Part shown: one piece after another, positions 1 to 9,721 of the stretch
Position numbering within the stretch: position 1 is the stretch's first letter
Layout of the letters: the number at the start of each line of letters is the position of its first letter
NCBI RefSeq assembly: GCF_000613865.1
Contig: NZ_BAJU01000025.1
Location: 1 to 39,665, forward strand
Reading direction: 5' to 3'
DNA from: Acetobacter okinawensis JCM 25146
GTDB lineage: Bacteria > Pseudomonadota > Alphaproteobacteria > Acetobacterales > Acetobacteraceae
DNA: 39,665 nt
Position numbers and translations under genes: made by a program
The notes under the pieces: model-generated
Database searches by the model: none
What the model was told of the DNA's origin: nothing
Seen by the model: only the letters and a program-made list of their open reading frames with translations

Positions 1-151
1 TCCAGCGCGAGGCAAGGGCAGGCAGGTCGATCGGGTCGTCCCCCGGCACAAGCTGGGCGAGCGCGGACGCGGCGTCCACATCCCACTCTGCGGGCAGGGT
101 CACGGAGCGAAGGGGTGCGTCCGGGTCTGCTGCGGCCTCCAGTGTGCTCAT
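1..151 (-). CDS. N-terminal 50 residues of an unidentified protein (partial)
   Basis: Reading leftward from an ATG at 151 gives an open frame to the window edge, beginning MSTLEAAADPDAPLRSVTLP. The segment RSVTLPAEWDVDAASALAQL followed by VPGDDPI resembles, from memory, the start of Acetobacteraceae TSCPD-domain / B12-dependent ribonucleotide-reductase-like proteins, but 50 residues are too few to decide. It is divergent from the NDUFA12-like gene; 152-372 between them would carry both promoters and shows no other gene. The product name is a guess; that a gene starts here is more secure. Confidence 0.5.
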   Translation of the reverse strand, partial: MSTLEAAADPDAPLRSVTLPAEWDVDAASALAQLVPGDDPIDLPALASRW

Positions 152-372
152 CAGCACACCGTTCCAATGGCGTCTGGCTGTTGTCATGCAGGCATGTTAC
201 CGCCGTGCGCACAGGCAGCGGAACCCGACAAAACACGTCCCGGACGCCGTTATCACCCTGCAAAATGAGGATATGGGGGATAACTTTTGGCGTGCCCTGC
301 TCGCGCGCGGTTGATCGGGCGATTTGCGATAAAACATGGACCGCGGGCTGTGCGGAGTCCTATCATCCAGCT

Positions 373-752
373 ATGGCAAATTTCGGAACATGGCTGCATA
401 CGCGCCGGAAGGGGCGGTTGATTGGCAAGGATGCCGATGGCCGCTGTTATTATGAATCAACCGGCCCGGCCCGCAAGGGTGGCGGCATGGAGCGCCCCGA
501 GCGTTGGGTGATCTACCATAAGGGGGAGGATGCCTCCGCCGTGCCCGCTGAGTGGTGGGGCTGGCTGCACCATACGCTGGATGCCCCTATTGCGCAGGCC
601 GAGCGTAAGCCATGGCAGTTGCCCCACCAGCCAACATGACCGGCACAGCCCAAGCTTACCACCCGCAGGGAAGCCTGTACGCAACCGGCCAGCACCCGCC
701 CGCAACCGGTGATTATGAGGCATGGACGCCCGAGGGTACGTCCGAGGCGTGA
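373..752 (+). CDS. NDUFA12-family NADH:ubiquinone oxidoreductase subunit (frameshifted)
   Basis: Small accessory or assembly protein of respiratory complex I (NDUFA12/B17.2 family). The ATG at 373 gives MANFGTWLHTRRKGRLIGKD, then the family signature RWVIYHKGEDASAVPAEWWG and WLHHT. The intact frame stops at 637-639 after PHQPT. One base more near 631-634 (CAG CCA AAC ATG) restores the expected tail NMTGTAQAYHPQGSL and the conserved ending ATGDYEAWTPEGTSEA, with a stop at 750-752. The restored protein is about 126 residues, normal for alphaproteobacteria. Longer in-frame readings upstream of 373 have no homologous content. The mlaD-like gene follows at 810, probably cotranscribed. The lost base is most likely a sequencing error. 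Confidence 0.86.
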
Positions 753-809
753 TTTGCTGTGCATTCCCTGTTAGAGTGGTCTGTCTTATCAGGGAGTGTA
801 CGTAAGTTC

Positions 810-1346
810 ATGGCATCGGCAATGGCGGAAAAATCACGGCGCAGTCTGGCGGAGCTTCTGACCGGCACAGCCGTGCTGGTGGGGCTGGCAGGTATGCTGG
901 CCGCAGCAGTGGTTGGCGAGGGTCGCAAGACGGATACGGTCGGGTATCAGCTCAGTGCAGATTTTGCGCATGTTGACGGCTTGAGTGTCGGCTCGGATGT
1001 GCGGCTGGCAGGCGTGACCGTTGGCACGGTGCAGAGCGAGAGCGTCAACCCGCAGACGTTCAGGGCTCATGTGGTCTTTACCGTGCGCCCGGACATCCAC
1101 CTTTCGGCGGATACGGCGGCCATTATTACCAGCGACAGCCTGCTGGGCGGCAAGTACATTGCACTCTCCCCCGGAGGGGATGACAAAACCCTGTCCGCAG
1201 GTGCGACGATCAGCCAGACCCAAGGCTCGATCAGTCTGGAACAGCTTTTGAGCAAGTTCATTTTCTCCGTGACCGACACGCTGACCCGCGCCAACAAGGA
1301 TGCGGCAGGGGCGCAGGGTGGAGCCAGTGGCGCGCCCGCGCCCTGA
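810..1346 (+). CDS. mlaD: MlaD-like MCE-domain lipid transport protein
   Basis: Substrate-binding component of the Mla system, which moves phospholipids between outer and inner membrane. After a short basic N-terminus comes one membrane anchor (about residues 16-36, LLTGTAVLVGLAGMLAAAVV), then an MCE domain (about 45-125) with the characteristic HVDGLSVGSDVRLAGVTVGT pattern and the LLGGKYIAL segment. At 178 residues it has the length of single-MCE MlaD proteins. ATG 810 is preferred over the upstream ATG at 759 because an AGGGAG lies at 791-796 and the upstream codons add nothing family-like. No mlaE or mlaF is in the window; in this family they are often elsewhere on the chromosome. A DUF2155 protein follows two genes downstream. 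Confidence 0.88.
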   Translation: MASAMAEKSRRSLAELLTGTAVLVGLAGMLAAAVVGEGRKTDTVGYQLSADFAHVDGLSVGSDVRLAGVTVGTVQSESVNPQTFRAHVVFTVRPDIHLSADTAAIITSDSLLGGKYIALSPGGDDKTLSAGATISQTQGSISLEQLLSKFIFSVTDTLTRANKDAAGAQGGASGAPAP

Positions 1347-1398
1347 AACGGACATAAAACCGGTCTAGCATAAACAGAGTGATGATAAGGCGGACACA

Positions 1399-1614
1399 AT
1401 GACGGCGTTGCGCATATGGCCGCAAGAGGACGGGCAACCCGTGACGTGCCAGGAAAAACTGCGGATGCTGGAAGAAAACTGGCAGGAAGTGCAGCAAGTT
1501 CTGGCCGATGCGTTTGAGGATGCAGTGTTAATGGGGGTGAGTGAGCAGGTCATGCGTGAACGTCTGGCGGAACTGGTGTCCTCCCTTGCGTCCCCCAAGG
1601 TGAGCCGGGCATGA
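1399..1614 (+). CDS. Conserved small protein, unknown function (71 aa)
   Basis: Small soluble, acidic, probably helical protein beginning MTALRIWPQEDGQPVTCQEK, with a Leu/Glu-rich helix around residues 20-60. There is no signal peptide, membrane segment or catalytic motif. AAGG at 1387-1390 lies 8 bases before the ATG. The stop overlaps the start of the DUF2155 gene (ATGA at 1611-1614), so the two are almost certainly translationally coupled. Function unknown. The overlap and the good ribosome binding site argue for a real gene. Confidence 0.72.
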   Translation: MTALRIWPQEDGQPVTCQEKLRMLEENWQEVQQVLADAFEDAVLMGVSEQVMRERLAELVSSLASPKVSRA

Positions 1615-2240
1615 CGGTGCAGGTCTGGCGGCGCAGGTGCCGCTTGCTTGGTGTGGGGCTTGTGTCCTCCCTTGCCTGTGTGGCCTCGGTCTGGGCTGCG
1701 GGTACCCCTCTTGCACCCCCTGCTGTTTATCCTGCTGGCACATGGCAGGGTAAAGGTACCGCCGTTGTGCGTGTGCTCGACCGACTGGATGCCCATGTGG
1801 AGGTGCTGTCCGTGCCAGTCGGTGGGGAGGCAAAACACTACAAAAATCTGGACATTCTGGCCCGTCGCTGCCTCCAGCGCCCGCCAACCCGTGCGCCTGA
1901 CGCAGCAGCATGGCTGGAAATACAGGATACACACCCCGGAGGGGCGGCTTTTAAAGGCTGGATGCTAGCCGCCGAACCCGGGCTCGGGGTGCTGGAAAGC
2001 TCCGTCTATGATGTGCGCATGGTGCGCTGCGAAGGTGACGATATGGCGCCTTTCCTGCCGCCATTGGCCAAGCCGGTAGCACCGCCCCCCCTGCCGGAGT
2101 CTGCCCCTGTGCAGGATGGTGCAGGTGTCGGGGCTGCCGCCCCCACACCGCCGGGTCTTGTGGCGCCATCTGCTCCACCCCGGCCCGCAGCGCCTGATAA
2201 CGCCAACCCGTTCCAGCCTGATAGTGACGGAGCGTATTAA
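1611..2240 (+). CDS. DUF2155 domain-containing exported protein
   Basis: Begins with a basic stretch and a hydrophobic signal (about residues 10-30, ending near VWAAG). The DUF2155 region (about 45-145) shows the family pattern: AVVRVLDRLDAHVEVLSVPV with a following G, LDILARRC, then AFKGWMLAAEPGLGVLE and YDVRMVRC. Two conserved cysteines are present. The C-terminal 60 residues are rich in proline and alanine, typical of a periplasmic linker. Family function is not established; it is common in alphaproteobacteria as a secreted protein near envelope or respiratory genes. Translationally coupled to the preceding 71-residue gene. Followed by an 89-base gap before otsB. Confidence 0.87.
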   Translation: MTVQVWRRRCRLLGVGLVSSLACVASVWAAGTPLAPPAVYPAGTWQGKGTAVVRVLDRLDAHVEVLSVPVGGEAKHYKNLDILARRCLQRPPTRAPDAAAWLEIQDTHPGGAAFKGWMLAAEPGLGVLESSVYDVRMVRCEGDDMAPFLPPLAKPVAPPPLPESAPVQDGAGVGAAAPTPPGLVAPSAPPRPAAPDNANPFQPDSDGAY

Positions 2241-2329
2241 GGCGCAGGTCTGAAAAATTGTTGGAGTAGCGCCAAACGCGGCATGTGTTTTTTTGTCCGG
2301 CGCTAGACAGAAAAGTAAAGAGGTACGTT

Positions 2330-3073
2330 GTGTTTGGTTCTTCCTTTGCGCAGGACAACCGTTTTAAAATTCCTCCCCTGAGTCAGGCAGCTTTCCTGCT
2401 CGATTTTGATGGCACACTGGTAGACATAGCCCCCACACCCGAGGCGGTCGTGGTTCCCCCCGGCCTGTTGGAAACCCTGAGCCACCTGCGTGCCGCCTGT
2501 GGGGATGCGCTGGCCATTATTTCCGGCCGCCCGATTGAGCAGATTGACCAGTTTTTGGGGGATGTGCCCTTTGCGGTTGCGGGGGAGCATGGTGTGACCA
2601 TCCGCCACCGTCCCGGCGGTCCTGTTGAGCGGGCGGTGCTGCCCACCATGCCGCAGCGATGGCTTGTGCAGGCATCGGACCTGCTGGCAACCCTGCCGGG
2701 CACACGGCTTGAGCATAAGCAGGGTGGTTTTGTGCTGCACTACCGGGCTGCGCCGGAAAAGGCCGAGGTACTGCGCCAGACAGCCGAGCGCTGGGTGCGG
2801 GAATCCGATGGTGCATTTACGCTCCAGCCCGCAAAAATGGCGTGGGAAATCCGCCCGGCCGGGGTGGATAAAGGCTATGCCGTATCCCTGTTGATGGAAA
2901 CCACCCCGTTTGCCGGACGTAAACCTGTCTTTGTAGGAGACGACGTAACAGATGAGGACGGCATGGCCGCTGTCCATCGTATGGGGGGGGCTTTTTTCCG
3001 CATTCCTGCGGATTTTCCTACCCCTTCGGTGTTCCGGGCCTGGTTGGCGTCCCTCGTCGCAGGAAGGGGGTGA
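2330..3073 (+). CDS. otsB: Trehalose-6-phosphate phosphatase
   Basis: Removes phosphate from trehalose 6-phosphate, the second step of the OtsA-OtsB pathway. HAD-superfamily motifs are intact: motif I DFDGTLVDIAPTPEAVV, the serine-containing ISGRP motif II, a Lys in WEIRPAGVDKG, and motif IV GDDVTDEDGM near the end. About 247 residues from a GTG at 2330; AAAGAGG at 2317-2323 sits 6 bases upstream, which makes this start much better than the ATG at 2285. otsA follows after 3 bases. Here otsB precedes otsA, and both lie in an operon with a dsbB-like gene. Trehalose is a compatible solute against osmotic, ethanol and acid stress. Confidence 0.93.
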   Translation: MFGSSFAQDNRFKIPPLSQAAFLLDFDGTLVDIAPTPEAVVVPPGLLETLSHLRAACGDALAIISGRPIEQIDQFLGDVPFAVAGEHGVTIRHRPGGPVERAVLPTMPQRWLVQASDLLATLPGTRLEHKQGGFVLHYRAAPEKAEVLRQTAERWVRESDGAFTLQPAKMAWEIRPAGVDKGYAVSLLMETTPFAGRKPVFVGDDVTDEDGMAAVHRMGGAFFRIPADFPTPSVFRAWLASLVAGRG

Positions 3074-3076
3074 GGC

Positions 3077-4417
3077 ATGCAGAGGCTGGTCATTGTTTCC
3101 AACAGGGTACCAGCAATACGTGACCGCAAACAGCCCGCAGGGGGTTTGGCTGTGGCGCTTAGGGACGCGATCCGTGACCGTCCGAGCCTGTGGTTTGGCT
3201 GGTCCGGGCAGCAGGTGGCGGACTGTGCGGACAGACCACTGGGCATGGATACGGTCGACAACGTTACTTATGCGACCATAGCGCTGACCCATAAGGAATA
3301 TAACGGGTTTTATCAGGGCTATTCCAACGCTGTTCTGTGGCCGCTGTGCCATTACCGTGCCGGGCTGATGAATTATAATCGGCACGACCAGCAGATTTAC
3401 ATCAACGTCAACACCCTGTTTGCCAACAGGCTGGCCCCTTTGCTGGAGTCAGATGACATGGTCTGGGTGCATGATTACCACCTGTTCCCCCTTGGCAGGA
3501 TTTTGCGTGGGCTCAAGGTCAAGGCGCGTATCGGTTTTTTTCTGCACATTCCTTTTCCGCCGTGGAGCCTCATGCGCTCCTTGCCCGCTGCTGCGGCCCT
3601 TATGCGGGCACTGCGCGCGTATGATGTGATTGGCGTGCAGACCGAGGATGATGCCCGCAATATGAACGAAGCTTTTGCCGTTCTGGGTATTCCTGCACGG
3701 GCGCGCGTTTTTCCTATTGGTATTGACCCAGACAGTTTTGCCACCTGCGCGCGTGAGGGACAGGGGCTGCCGCAACTGCGGCGCCTGCAGCAGGACCTGC
3801 GTGGCATGCCGCTGATTATTGGTGTGGACCGTATGGATTATTCCAAGGGCCTGCCAGAGCGTTTGCGGGGGTATGATACGTTCCTCAAACGCTATCCGGA
3901 ATACAGGGGCAAGGTGGTGTATCTCCAGATCACCCCGGTCTCACGCGGGAGTGTGCCGGAATACCAGAGCCTGCGTGCCGAACTGGACCAGCTTGTGGGG
4001 CATATTAACGGCACCTATGGCGCGTTTGACTGGACTCCTGTGCGGTATCTTACGCACCCGCTCCCGCGTGAACAGCTTGCGGCGTTTTTCCAGCTATCCA
4101 GCGCGGTGCTGGTCACCCCCCTGCGTGACGGGATGAACCTTGTGGCCAAGGAATATGTTGCCGCCCAGCTTGCGGACAATCCGGGGGTGCTCATTCTGTC
4201 CCGCTTTGCCGGGGCTGCGGCAGATATGGATGATGCTTTGCAGGTCAATCCACATGATTCGGACGAAATTGCAACAGCCCTGCACAAGGCGTTAAGTATG
4301 TCTGCCTCCGAGCGTAAGGTACGCTGGGAGCGGTTGCGTACGGATGTGTGGCGCGTAACGGCCGCAAGCTGGGCGCGGTCATTTATTGCAGCGTTATCCG
4401 AGGTCCGAACCGCATGA
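3077..4417 (+). CDS. otsA: Trehalose-6-phosphate synthase (GT20)
   Basis: Makes trehalose 6-phosphate from a nucleotide-activated glucose and glucose 6-phosphate. Full-length GT20 enzyme of 446 residues: N-terminal LVIVSNRVPA and a short glycine loop (QPAGGLAVAL), WFGWSG, VHDYHLFPLGRIL, the HIPFP loop, the nucleotide-sugar site GVDRMDYSKGLPERL, and the C-terminal TPLRDGMNLVAKEYVA motif. Begins 3 bases after otsB, and its TGA overlaps the ATG of the dsbB-like gene, so the three are one operon. No anomalies. Confidence 0.95.
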   Translation: MQRLVIVSNRVPAIRDRKQPAGGLAVALRDAIRDRPSLWFGWSGQQVADCADRPLGMDTVDNVTYATIALTHKEYNGFYQGYSNAVLWPLCHYRAGLMNYNRHDQQIYINVNTLFANRLAPLLESDDMVWVHDYHLFPLGRILRGLKVKARIGFFLHIPFPPWSLMRSLPAAAALMRALRAYDVIGVQTEDDARNMNEAFAVLGIPARARVFPIGIDPDSFATCAREGQGLPQLRRLQQDLRGMPLIIGVDRMDYSKGLPERLRGYDTFLKRYPEYRGKVVYLQITPVSRGSVPEYQSLRAELDQLVGHINGTYGAFDWTPVRYLTHPLPREQLAAFFQLSSAVLVTPLRDGMNLVAKEYVAAQLADNPGVLILSRFAGAAADMDDALQVNPHDSDEIATALHKALSMSASERKVRWERLRTDVWRVTAASWARSFIAALSEVRTA

Positions 4418-4920
4418 GACAGAATACCCGGCAGAGTGTGCTTGCGCTTTTAATGATCATGGCGGGGTTTTCTGCCCTGAGCGTTGCCTGGTGGACGCAG
4501 CACGAGCTGGGGATCATGCCGTGTGAACTCTGCCTGTGGGAGCGTTGGCCGTGGCGTGTGCTGGTTGTGCTGGGGGTTATGGTGCCTGTTCTGCCCAGCA
4601 GATGGGGGCGTGTGGTTTTGTGGCTGTGCGCGCCTGTGCTGCTGGTGGCGGAGGGGCTGGCCATCTGCCACGCAGGGGTTGAGTGGAAGTGGTGGTCAAG
4701 CCCGTTCCCCGCCTGCCATGCGGCCCATGTGGTCGGGCGCACGTTGGCCGAGCGCTGGGCATCCATGCCGCTGACTCCTTCCAAACCCTGTGATGCGCCA
4801 ACATATCTGATCCCGGGCCTGCCGGTTTCTATGGCGGTTATGGGGGGAGTGTTCACGCTTGTTGTGTTTGTTGCGTGGAGCACGGGTATGGTATGGAGCA
4901 AAAAGAACAGGCGTTTTTAA
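4414..4920 (+). CDS. DsbB-family disulfide bond formation protein
   Basis: Inner-membrane quinone-dependent oxidoreductase that reoxidises DsbA-type proteins. The ATG at 4414 overlaps the otsA stop (ATGA). 168 residues with four hydrophobic helices. The first periplasmic Cys pair is MPCELC, immediately after helix 1, as in DsbB. Further cysteines (CHAGVEWKWWSSPFPAC and KPCDAP) supply the second pair, and GVEWKWW matches the conserved 'GlEw-h-w' segment of PF02600. No dsbA is near. The link to trehalose genes looks positional rather than functional. The short stretch 4921-4990 to the convergent Nudix gene has no clear terminator. Confidence 0.86.
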   Translation: MRQNTRQSVLALLMIMAGFSALSVAWWTQHELGIMPCELCLWERWPWRVLVVLGVMVPVLPSRWGRVVLWLCAPVLLVAEGLAICHAGVEWKWWSSPFPACHAAHVVGRTLAERWASMPLTPSKPCDAPTYLIPGLPVSMAVMGGVFTLVVFVAWSTGMVWSKKNRRF

Positions 4921-4990
4921 AGGGTTTTTTAACTCTCGTGAGCGGGGAGATGTTCTGTTTGAAAAATAATTCAGGAATAAAGGGTGTTTT

Positions 4991-5442
4991 TTATTCCTGC
5001 GTGTGTGCCTGCATGACGGTTTGCGCAATATAAGGCAGGCGCTCGCTGGCCTGTGGGCCAAGCTTACGAATGGCATCATAACTGAACCAGCGGACTTCCT
5101 GTGCGTCATCCCCCGCTATGGGGGTGCCAAGGGCAGGCTGTGGCTCGGTGCAGAGCACGGCCAGAATAAGGTAGTGAAAAGCCAGTGTGCCATCAGGCGC
5201 ATAATGCACACTGTCAAACACATCAATGAGCGATGTTGCCTGCGCTGGTAGAGAGGTTTCTTCCATCAGTTCGCGCTCTGCCGCGCGGAAGAAGGTCTCC
5301 CCCCTTCCACCTTGCCGCCGGGAAAACCCCATAGGCCTGCATCGGGGGGATTGGAGCGCCGGACAAGCAGAAAATCGCTGCCACGGCGGACAATGGCCAG
5401 CACACCAGCACGGGGAAACACAGGAGATGCGTGAGCGTTCAT
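4991..5442 (-). CDS. Nudix hydrolase (frameshifted)
   Basis: Hydrolyses nucleoside diphosphates linked to another moiety; exact substrate unknown. The ATG at 5442 gives MNAHASPVFPRAGVLAIVRR, then the first half of the Nudix box GLWGFPGGKVEGG. The second half, ETFFRAAERELMEET, and the C-terminus to 4991 lie in another frame. The junction is a run of six C on the + strand at 5299-5304; seven would join the halves into the perfect box GGKVEGGETFFRAAERELMEE. The restored protein is about 150 residues, normal for the family. A second, intact Nudix gene is at 17868. Confidence 0.83.
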
Positions 5443-5590
5443 GGCTGTGTAGTGTAGAACGGCCTGTATGCAGGTCAACCTATCTTTGCAGTTCTGCACT
5501 GCATTGCTGCCCATATGCCGTGTTGTATGCAAACTGTGTGACAAGCATGCTGTTATCGGCAGGTCAGAGATATTCAGGGAGAAAGTGAAC

Positions 5591-6573
5591 GTGGCTGCGG
5601 AATTCATGACAATTGAGGCATTGCCAAACCGGTCTCGCGCGTGGCGCTGGGTACATGGGCCATGGGGGGCTCCATGTGGGGTGGGGCGGATGACGAGAAC
5701 GCAGCAAAAACAATCGATAAAGCACTCGATGTTGGGATCAATCTGATTGATACAGCACCAGTCTATGGTTTTGGTCATTCGGAGGAAATTCTGGGCAAGG
5801 CCCTGCAGGGACGGCGTGACCGGGTGGTGCTGGCCACCAAGGTGGGGCTGAACTGGCAGAACGGTCAGGTCTTCCGCGATAGCAGAAAAGCACGTGTGGA
5901 GGAGGAACTGGATGCATCGCTCAAGCGGCTGCATACGGACCATATCGACCTGTATCAGGTGCACTGGCCAGACCCCAAAACCCCGTTTGAGGAGACCGCA
6001 CGCGCGCTGGAAAAAAGCGTGCAGAGTGGCAAGGTCCATGCTCTTGGCCTGAGCAATTTCTCGCCTGAACAGATGGACGAATTTCGTAAATTTGCACCGG
6101 TGGCAAGTATTCAGCCGCCATATAATCTGTTTGAGCGCGAGATTGAAAAAGATATTCTGCCTTATGCGGTCAGGAACAATCTTGCGGTGCTGGCCTATGG
6201 TCCGCTGTGCCGTGGGCTTTTGTCGGGTAAAATGACTGCAGAGCATGTTTTTACCGGGGATGATCTGCGCAAGGTGGACCCCAAGTTCCTACAGCCCCGT
6301 TTCAATCAGTATCTGAACGCGGTGCAGGGGCTTGCAACCATTGCGGAGCAGCACGGCAAAAGTCTGCTGGCGCTGGCTATTCGCTGGGTGCTGGACCGTG
6401 GGCCGACCATTGCTTTATGGGGGGCCAGAAAGCCCGAGCAGATCACAGCCGTGCAGGACGCTTTTGGTTGGGCACTGAGTGCAGATGACATGGCTGCCAT
6501 TGACGCGGTTGTGGCGCAAAATGTGACCGACCCGGTCGGGCCGGAGTTCATGGCGCCCCCTGCACGCTCTTGA
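5591..6573 (+). CDS. Aldo/keto reductase (frameshifted near the N-terminus)
   Basis: NAD(P)H-dependent carbonyl/alcohol oxidoreductase of the AKR superfamily; substrate unknown. Domain evidence: GTWAMGG, the catalytic Asp/Tyr region [14 protein letters not shown], catalytic Lys in LATKVGL, His in [17 protein letters not shown] and a C-terminal cofactor-binding GARKPEQI. The main frame is open only from 5641, inside the first beta strand. One more A in AAA at 5626-5628 joins the missing start (GTG 5591 behind AGGGAG at 5576-5581, or ATG 5606) to give [18 protein letters not shown]. About 327 residues restored. Divergent from the Nudix gene; 5443-5590 carries both promoters. Confidence 0.86.
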
Positions 6574-6581
6574 GCCTGTCC

Positions 6582-6609
6582 CACCTCCCCGGATTTTTCT
6601 GGGGAGGTG
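6582..6609 (+). terminator. Terminator-like hairpin between the aldo/keto reductase and uvrB
   Basis: Perfect 9-bp stem CACCTCCCC (6582-6590) / GGGGAGGTG (6601-6609) with a 10-base loop containing TTTTT, starting 9 bases after the reductase stop. There is no T run after the stem, so it is not a canonical intrinsic terminator; it could be one helped by Rho, or a processing hairpin in the uvrB leader. Confidence 0.45.
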
Positions 6610-6674
6610 CCGGGTGTGGCGTGGTTGGCTTTGCTCCCTTGCGCCGGAGCGCAGAGTTGCCCATCTTATCGGGT

Positions 6675-8942
6675 ATGGGTGCTTCATCTTCTTCCACCAC
6701 GCCTTCGGCAGCGTTGCCATCGCGGGGTAAAAAACGGGCTTCTCTGAGCGAGCGGGCTGCAAGCCTGCCGCCGGTTACTTTTGTGCCGGAGCAGCAGTCC
6801 CCCCGCCCACGCCTGCGCCGGATGGAGGTTGTCTCTGAATATGAACCAGCGGGCGATCAGCCACAGGCGATTAAGGAACTTGTCGCCGGTGTGGAAGGGC
6901 AGGAGCGCGATCAGGTTCTGCTAGGGGTTACGGGGTCGGGCAAGACCTTCAGCATGGCCAAGGTGATCGAAGCCACACAGAAGCCAACCCTTATTCTTGC
7001 ACCCAACAAAACACTGGCCGCCCAGCTTTATGGGGAGATGAAGCAGTTTTTCCCTAATAATGCCGTGGAATATTTTGTCAGTTACTACGATTATTACCAG
7101 CCAGAAGCCTATGTGCCGCGCTCGGACACCTATATCGAAAAAGATAGCCAGATTAACGAGCAGATCGACCGCATGCGCCACGCAGCCACACAGGCGCTGC
7201 TTGAGCGTAATGATGTGATTATCGTTGCCTCTGTCTCCTGCATTTACGGTATTGGCTCGGTGGAAACCTATGCGCGCATGGTGGTCAAGCTGGAGCTTGG
7301 GGGCGAGATTGATCGCGACAAGCTGATTAAAAGTCTGGTGGAATTGCAATACCGCCGGAACGATGCGGCCTTTGCGCGTGGTGCCTTCCGTGTGCGTGGG
7401 GAGAGCGTAGATATTTTTCCCGTGCAGAATGAGGATAGGGCATGGCGCGTCTCGCTCTTTGGTGACGAGGTGGATGGGATTATCGAGTTTGATCCGCTCA
7501 CTGGAGAAAAAACGGCTGATTTGCAGGAAATTACCATATACGCCAATAGCCACTACGTGACCCCGCGCCCAACCCTCAATCAGGCCATAAAAGGCATAAA
7601 GCACGAACTGCGCACACGGCTGGACCAGTTTACAAAAGACGGCAAGCTGCTGGAGGCCGAGCGGCTTGACCAGCGTACCACATTTGATCTGGAGATGCTG
7701 GAAACCACAGGCGTGTGCAAGGGAATTGAGAATTACTCCCGCTACCTGTCCGGTCGTAAACCGGGGGATCCGCCACCCACCCTGTTTGAATATCTGCCCG
7801 CAGATGCTTTGCTGATTGTGGATGAAAGCCACGTGACTGTTCCCCAGATTGGGGGCATGGAACGTGGAGACTTTGCGCGTAAATCCATTCTGTCAGACTT
7901 CGGGTTTCGCCTTCCCTCGTGTCTGGATAACCGGCCTCTCAATTTTGCGGAGTGGGACACGTTCCGCCCCCAGACAATTTTTGTCAGCGCAACCCCCGGC
8001 CCGTGGGAAATGGAACGCACGGGTGGTGTGTTTGCCGAGCAGGTCATCCGCCCCACGGGGCTGATCGACCCTGTTACGATTATCCGCCCCGTGGAACATC
8101 AGGTCGATGACCTGCTGGCCGAATGCCGGGAGACCATAGCCAAGGGCAGCCGTGTGCTGGTAACCACCCTGACCAAGCGCATGGCCGAAGACCTGACCGA
8201 TTATATGAATGAGGCGGGTATTCGCGTCCGCTACCTCCACTCCGATGTGGATACGCTGGAGCGGATCGAAATTATTCGTGACCTGCGCATGGGCGCGTTT
8301 GATGTGCTCATCGGCATCAACCTGCTGCGTGAAGGCTTGGATATTCCCGAATGTTCGCTGGTGGCCATTCTGGATGCGGACAAGGAGGGCTTCCTGCGTT
8401 CACGCACGTCACTCATCCAGACCATTGGCCGTGCCGCCCGTAACGTGGACGGCCGCGTGCTGTTGTATGCGGATAAAATGACCGACTCCCTGACCTATGC
8501 GGTGGAGGAAACAGCACGGCGCAGGGAAAAGCAGATGGCGTGGAACGAGGCGCACGGCATTACCCCCCAGAGTGTGCGCAAACATATTGGTGATATTGTC
8601 GGCTCCGTGTTTGAGCAGGACTATGTGACCGTCGCCCCGGATGAGGATGCAGGCGTGGCCGAGTTTGTAGGTCAGGACCTGAGTGCCACCATTGCCGGGC
8701 TGGAAAAGCGGATGCGTGATGCCGCAGCCGAACTGGAGTTTGAGACCGCAGGCCGCCTGCGTGATGAAATCAAACGGCTGGAAGCGCTCCAGCTTGGGCT
8801 GGATGTGCCTGCTCCACCAAAGGCAGGGCAGGGGACCGGGCGCAAAAAAACAGGCAAGGAACAGGTGCCCCGCCCATTAGGGCCGGGAGGCGGTGGGTAT
8901 GAGCTAAAACCGGGCAAGGGGCGCGGCAGACGGCGGGCCTGA
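6675..8942 (+). CDS. uvrB: UvrABC system protein B
   Basis: Damage-verification helicase of nucleotide excision repair; receives the lesion from UvrA and recruits UvrC. Walker A GVTGSGKT (about residues 84-91), the beta-hairpin region with [33 protein letters not shown] (Walker B), LREGLDIPE and QTIGRAARN helicase motifs, and a C-terminal UVR motif ([17 protein letters not shown]). About 755 residues from ATG 6675, longer than the usual 670 or so because of a 50-residue Ser/Arg-rich N-terminal extension and a basic C-terminal tail. An upstream ATG at 6570 overlaps the reductase stop and the hairpin and is unlikely. No GTTC-N7-GTTC SOS box lies in 6574-6674, unlike dinB here. Confidence 0.96.
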   Translation: MGASSSSTTPSAALPSRGKKRASLSERAASLPPVTFVPEQQSPRPRLRRMEVVSEYEPAGDQPQAIKELVAGVEGQERDQVLLGVTGSGKTFSMAKVIEATQKPTLILAPNKTLAAQLYGEMKQFFPNNAVEYFVSYYDYYQPEAYVPRSDTYIEKDSQINEQIDRMRHAATQALLERNDVIIVASVSCIYGIGSVETYARMVVKLELGGEIDRDKLIKSLVELQYRRNDAAFARGAFRVRGESVDIFPVQNEDRAWRVSLFGDEVDGIIEFDPLTGEKTADLQEITIYANSHYVTPRPTLNQAIKGIKHELRTRLDQFTKDGKLLEAERLDQRTTFDLEMLETTGVCKGIENYSRYLSGRKPGDPPPTLFEYLPADALLIVDESHVTVPQIGGMERGDFARKSILSDFGFRLPSCLDNRPLNFAEWDTFRPQTIFVSATPGPWEMERTGGVFAEQVIRPTGLIDPVTIIRPVEHQVDDLLAECRETIAKGSRVLVTTLTKRMAEDLTDYMNEAGIRVRYLHSDVDTLERIEIIRDLRMGAFDVLIGINLLREGLDIPECSLVAILDADKEGFLRSRTSLIQTIGRAARNVDGRVLLYADKMTDSLTYAVEETARRREKQMAWNEAHGITPQSVRKHIGDIVGSVFEQDYVTVAPDEDAGVAEFVGQDLSATIAGLEKRMRDAAAELEFETAGRLRDEIKRLEALQLGLDVPAPPKAGQGTGRKKTGKEQVPRPLGPGGGGYELKPGKGRGRRRA

Positions 8943-9020
8943 TTGGGGGCTCTTGTCTATGTGGCGCAACCCTTCTACCGTTTCGGCGGTTAACAGGTTC
9001 ACTTTCGCGGACAACAGGGT

Positions 9021-9678
9021 ATGACCACGCCACACGCAACCATCCGACCCGATTACGCGGCATTAACGCAGGCTCCTGTCTGCGCGGAGCCCTACACGCA
9101 CATCATGGTGCCGCATTTTATTCGCAAGGATGATCTGCCCGAACTGTTTGCAAGTCTGCCACAAATCAACTCGGGTGGGTCGTTCCCGCCCCAGTCGCTC
9201 AGCCTGTCCCCCCTTGTGCAGGCATTGGTGCGGGAGATGGAAGGCCCGGAGCTGCGGCGGATCATTGCTGACAAACTTGGGCTTGATCTGGATAATGCGC
9301 CTTCCATGCTGACCATCCGTGGCCGCACGCGGGAGAAGGATGGGCGCATCCACACCGACTCCACAGCCAAACGGGTGACTATTCTGCTCTATCTCAACCC
9401 CGCAGCCGGGGTGGGAAAAACAGGAAGGCTGCTTACGCCTGCTCCGTAGCCCCGATGATCTGGAGGACTACGCCAAGGAAGTACAGCCGGTGGATGGCAC
9501 ATTGCTGATCTTCCCCAATGGCCCCACCACATGGCATGGCCACAAGTCGTTTGTCGGCTCGCGCTATACCATCCAGCTCAATTACATGACCGAGGACGCC
9601 AAGGCCCGTTCCGAACTCAGGCGGCACAAGCTGTCTGCTCTGGCCAAAAAACTGCCATTACCCGGTATGGGGTATTAG
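9021..9678 (+). CDS. 2OG-Fe(II) oxygenase family protein (frameshifted)
   Basis: Iron- and 2-oxoglutarate-dependent dioxygenase fold. The HxD part of the iron triad is in IHTDS; the distal His is in TTWHGHKSFVGSRYTIQLNY, where the Arg would bind 2-oxoglutarate. The first frame ends at 9449; the second half runs to a stop at 9676-9678. The switch is at GGGG 9408-9411: with three G the protein reads YLNPAAGWEKQEGCLRLL and continues without a stop. This is the one case best explained by an extra base. Restored length about 218 residues. Substrate unknown; small bacterial members act on proteins, amino acids or lipids. Lies 78 bases after uvrB on the same strand. Confidence 0.8.
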
Positions 9679-9721
9679 ACGTTTTTTTTCGCGCTGGTTT
9701 CCACAGGACACAGGATTTTTC

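Noticed and set aside
2303..3385. Leftward open frame opposite otsB-otsA
   Set aside because: Antisense to two well-supported enzymes; no recognisable motifs.
5591..5640. Treating the aldo/keto reductase as starting at 5641 with a short N-terminus
   Set aside because: The lost first strand is present upstream in the other frame, joined by one base; truncation is less likely.
6574..6674. Search for an SOS box before uvrB
   Set aside because: No GTTC or GAAC pair with 7-base spacing is present.
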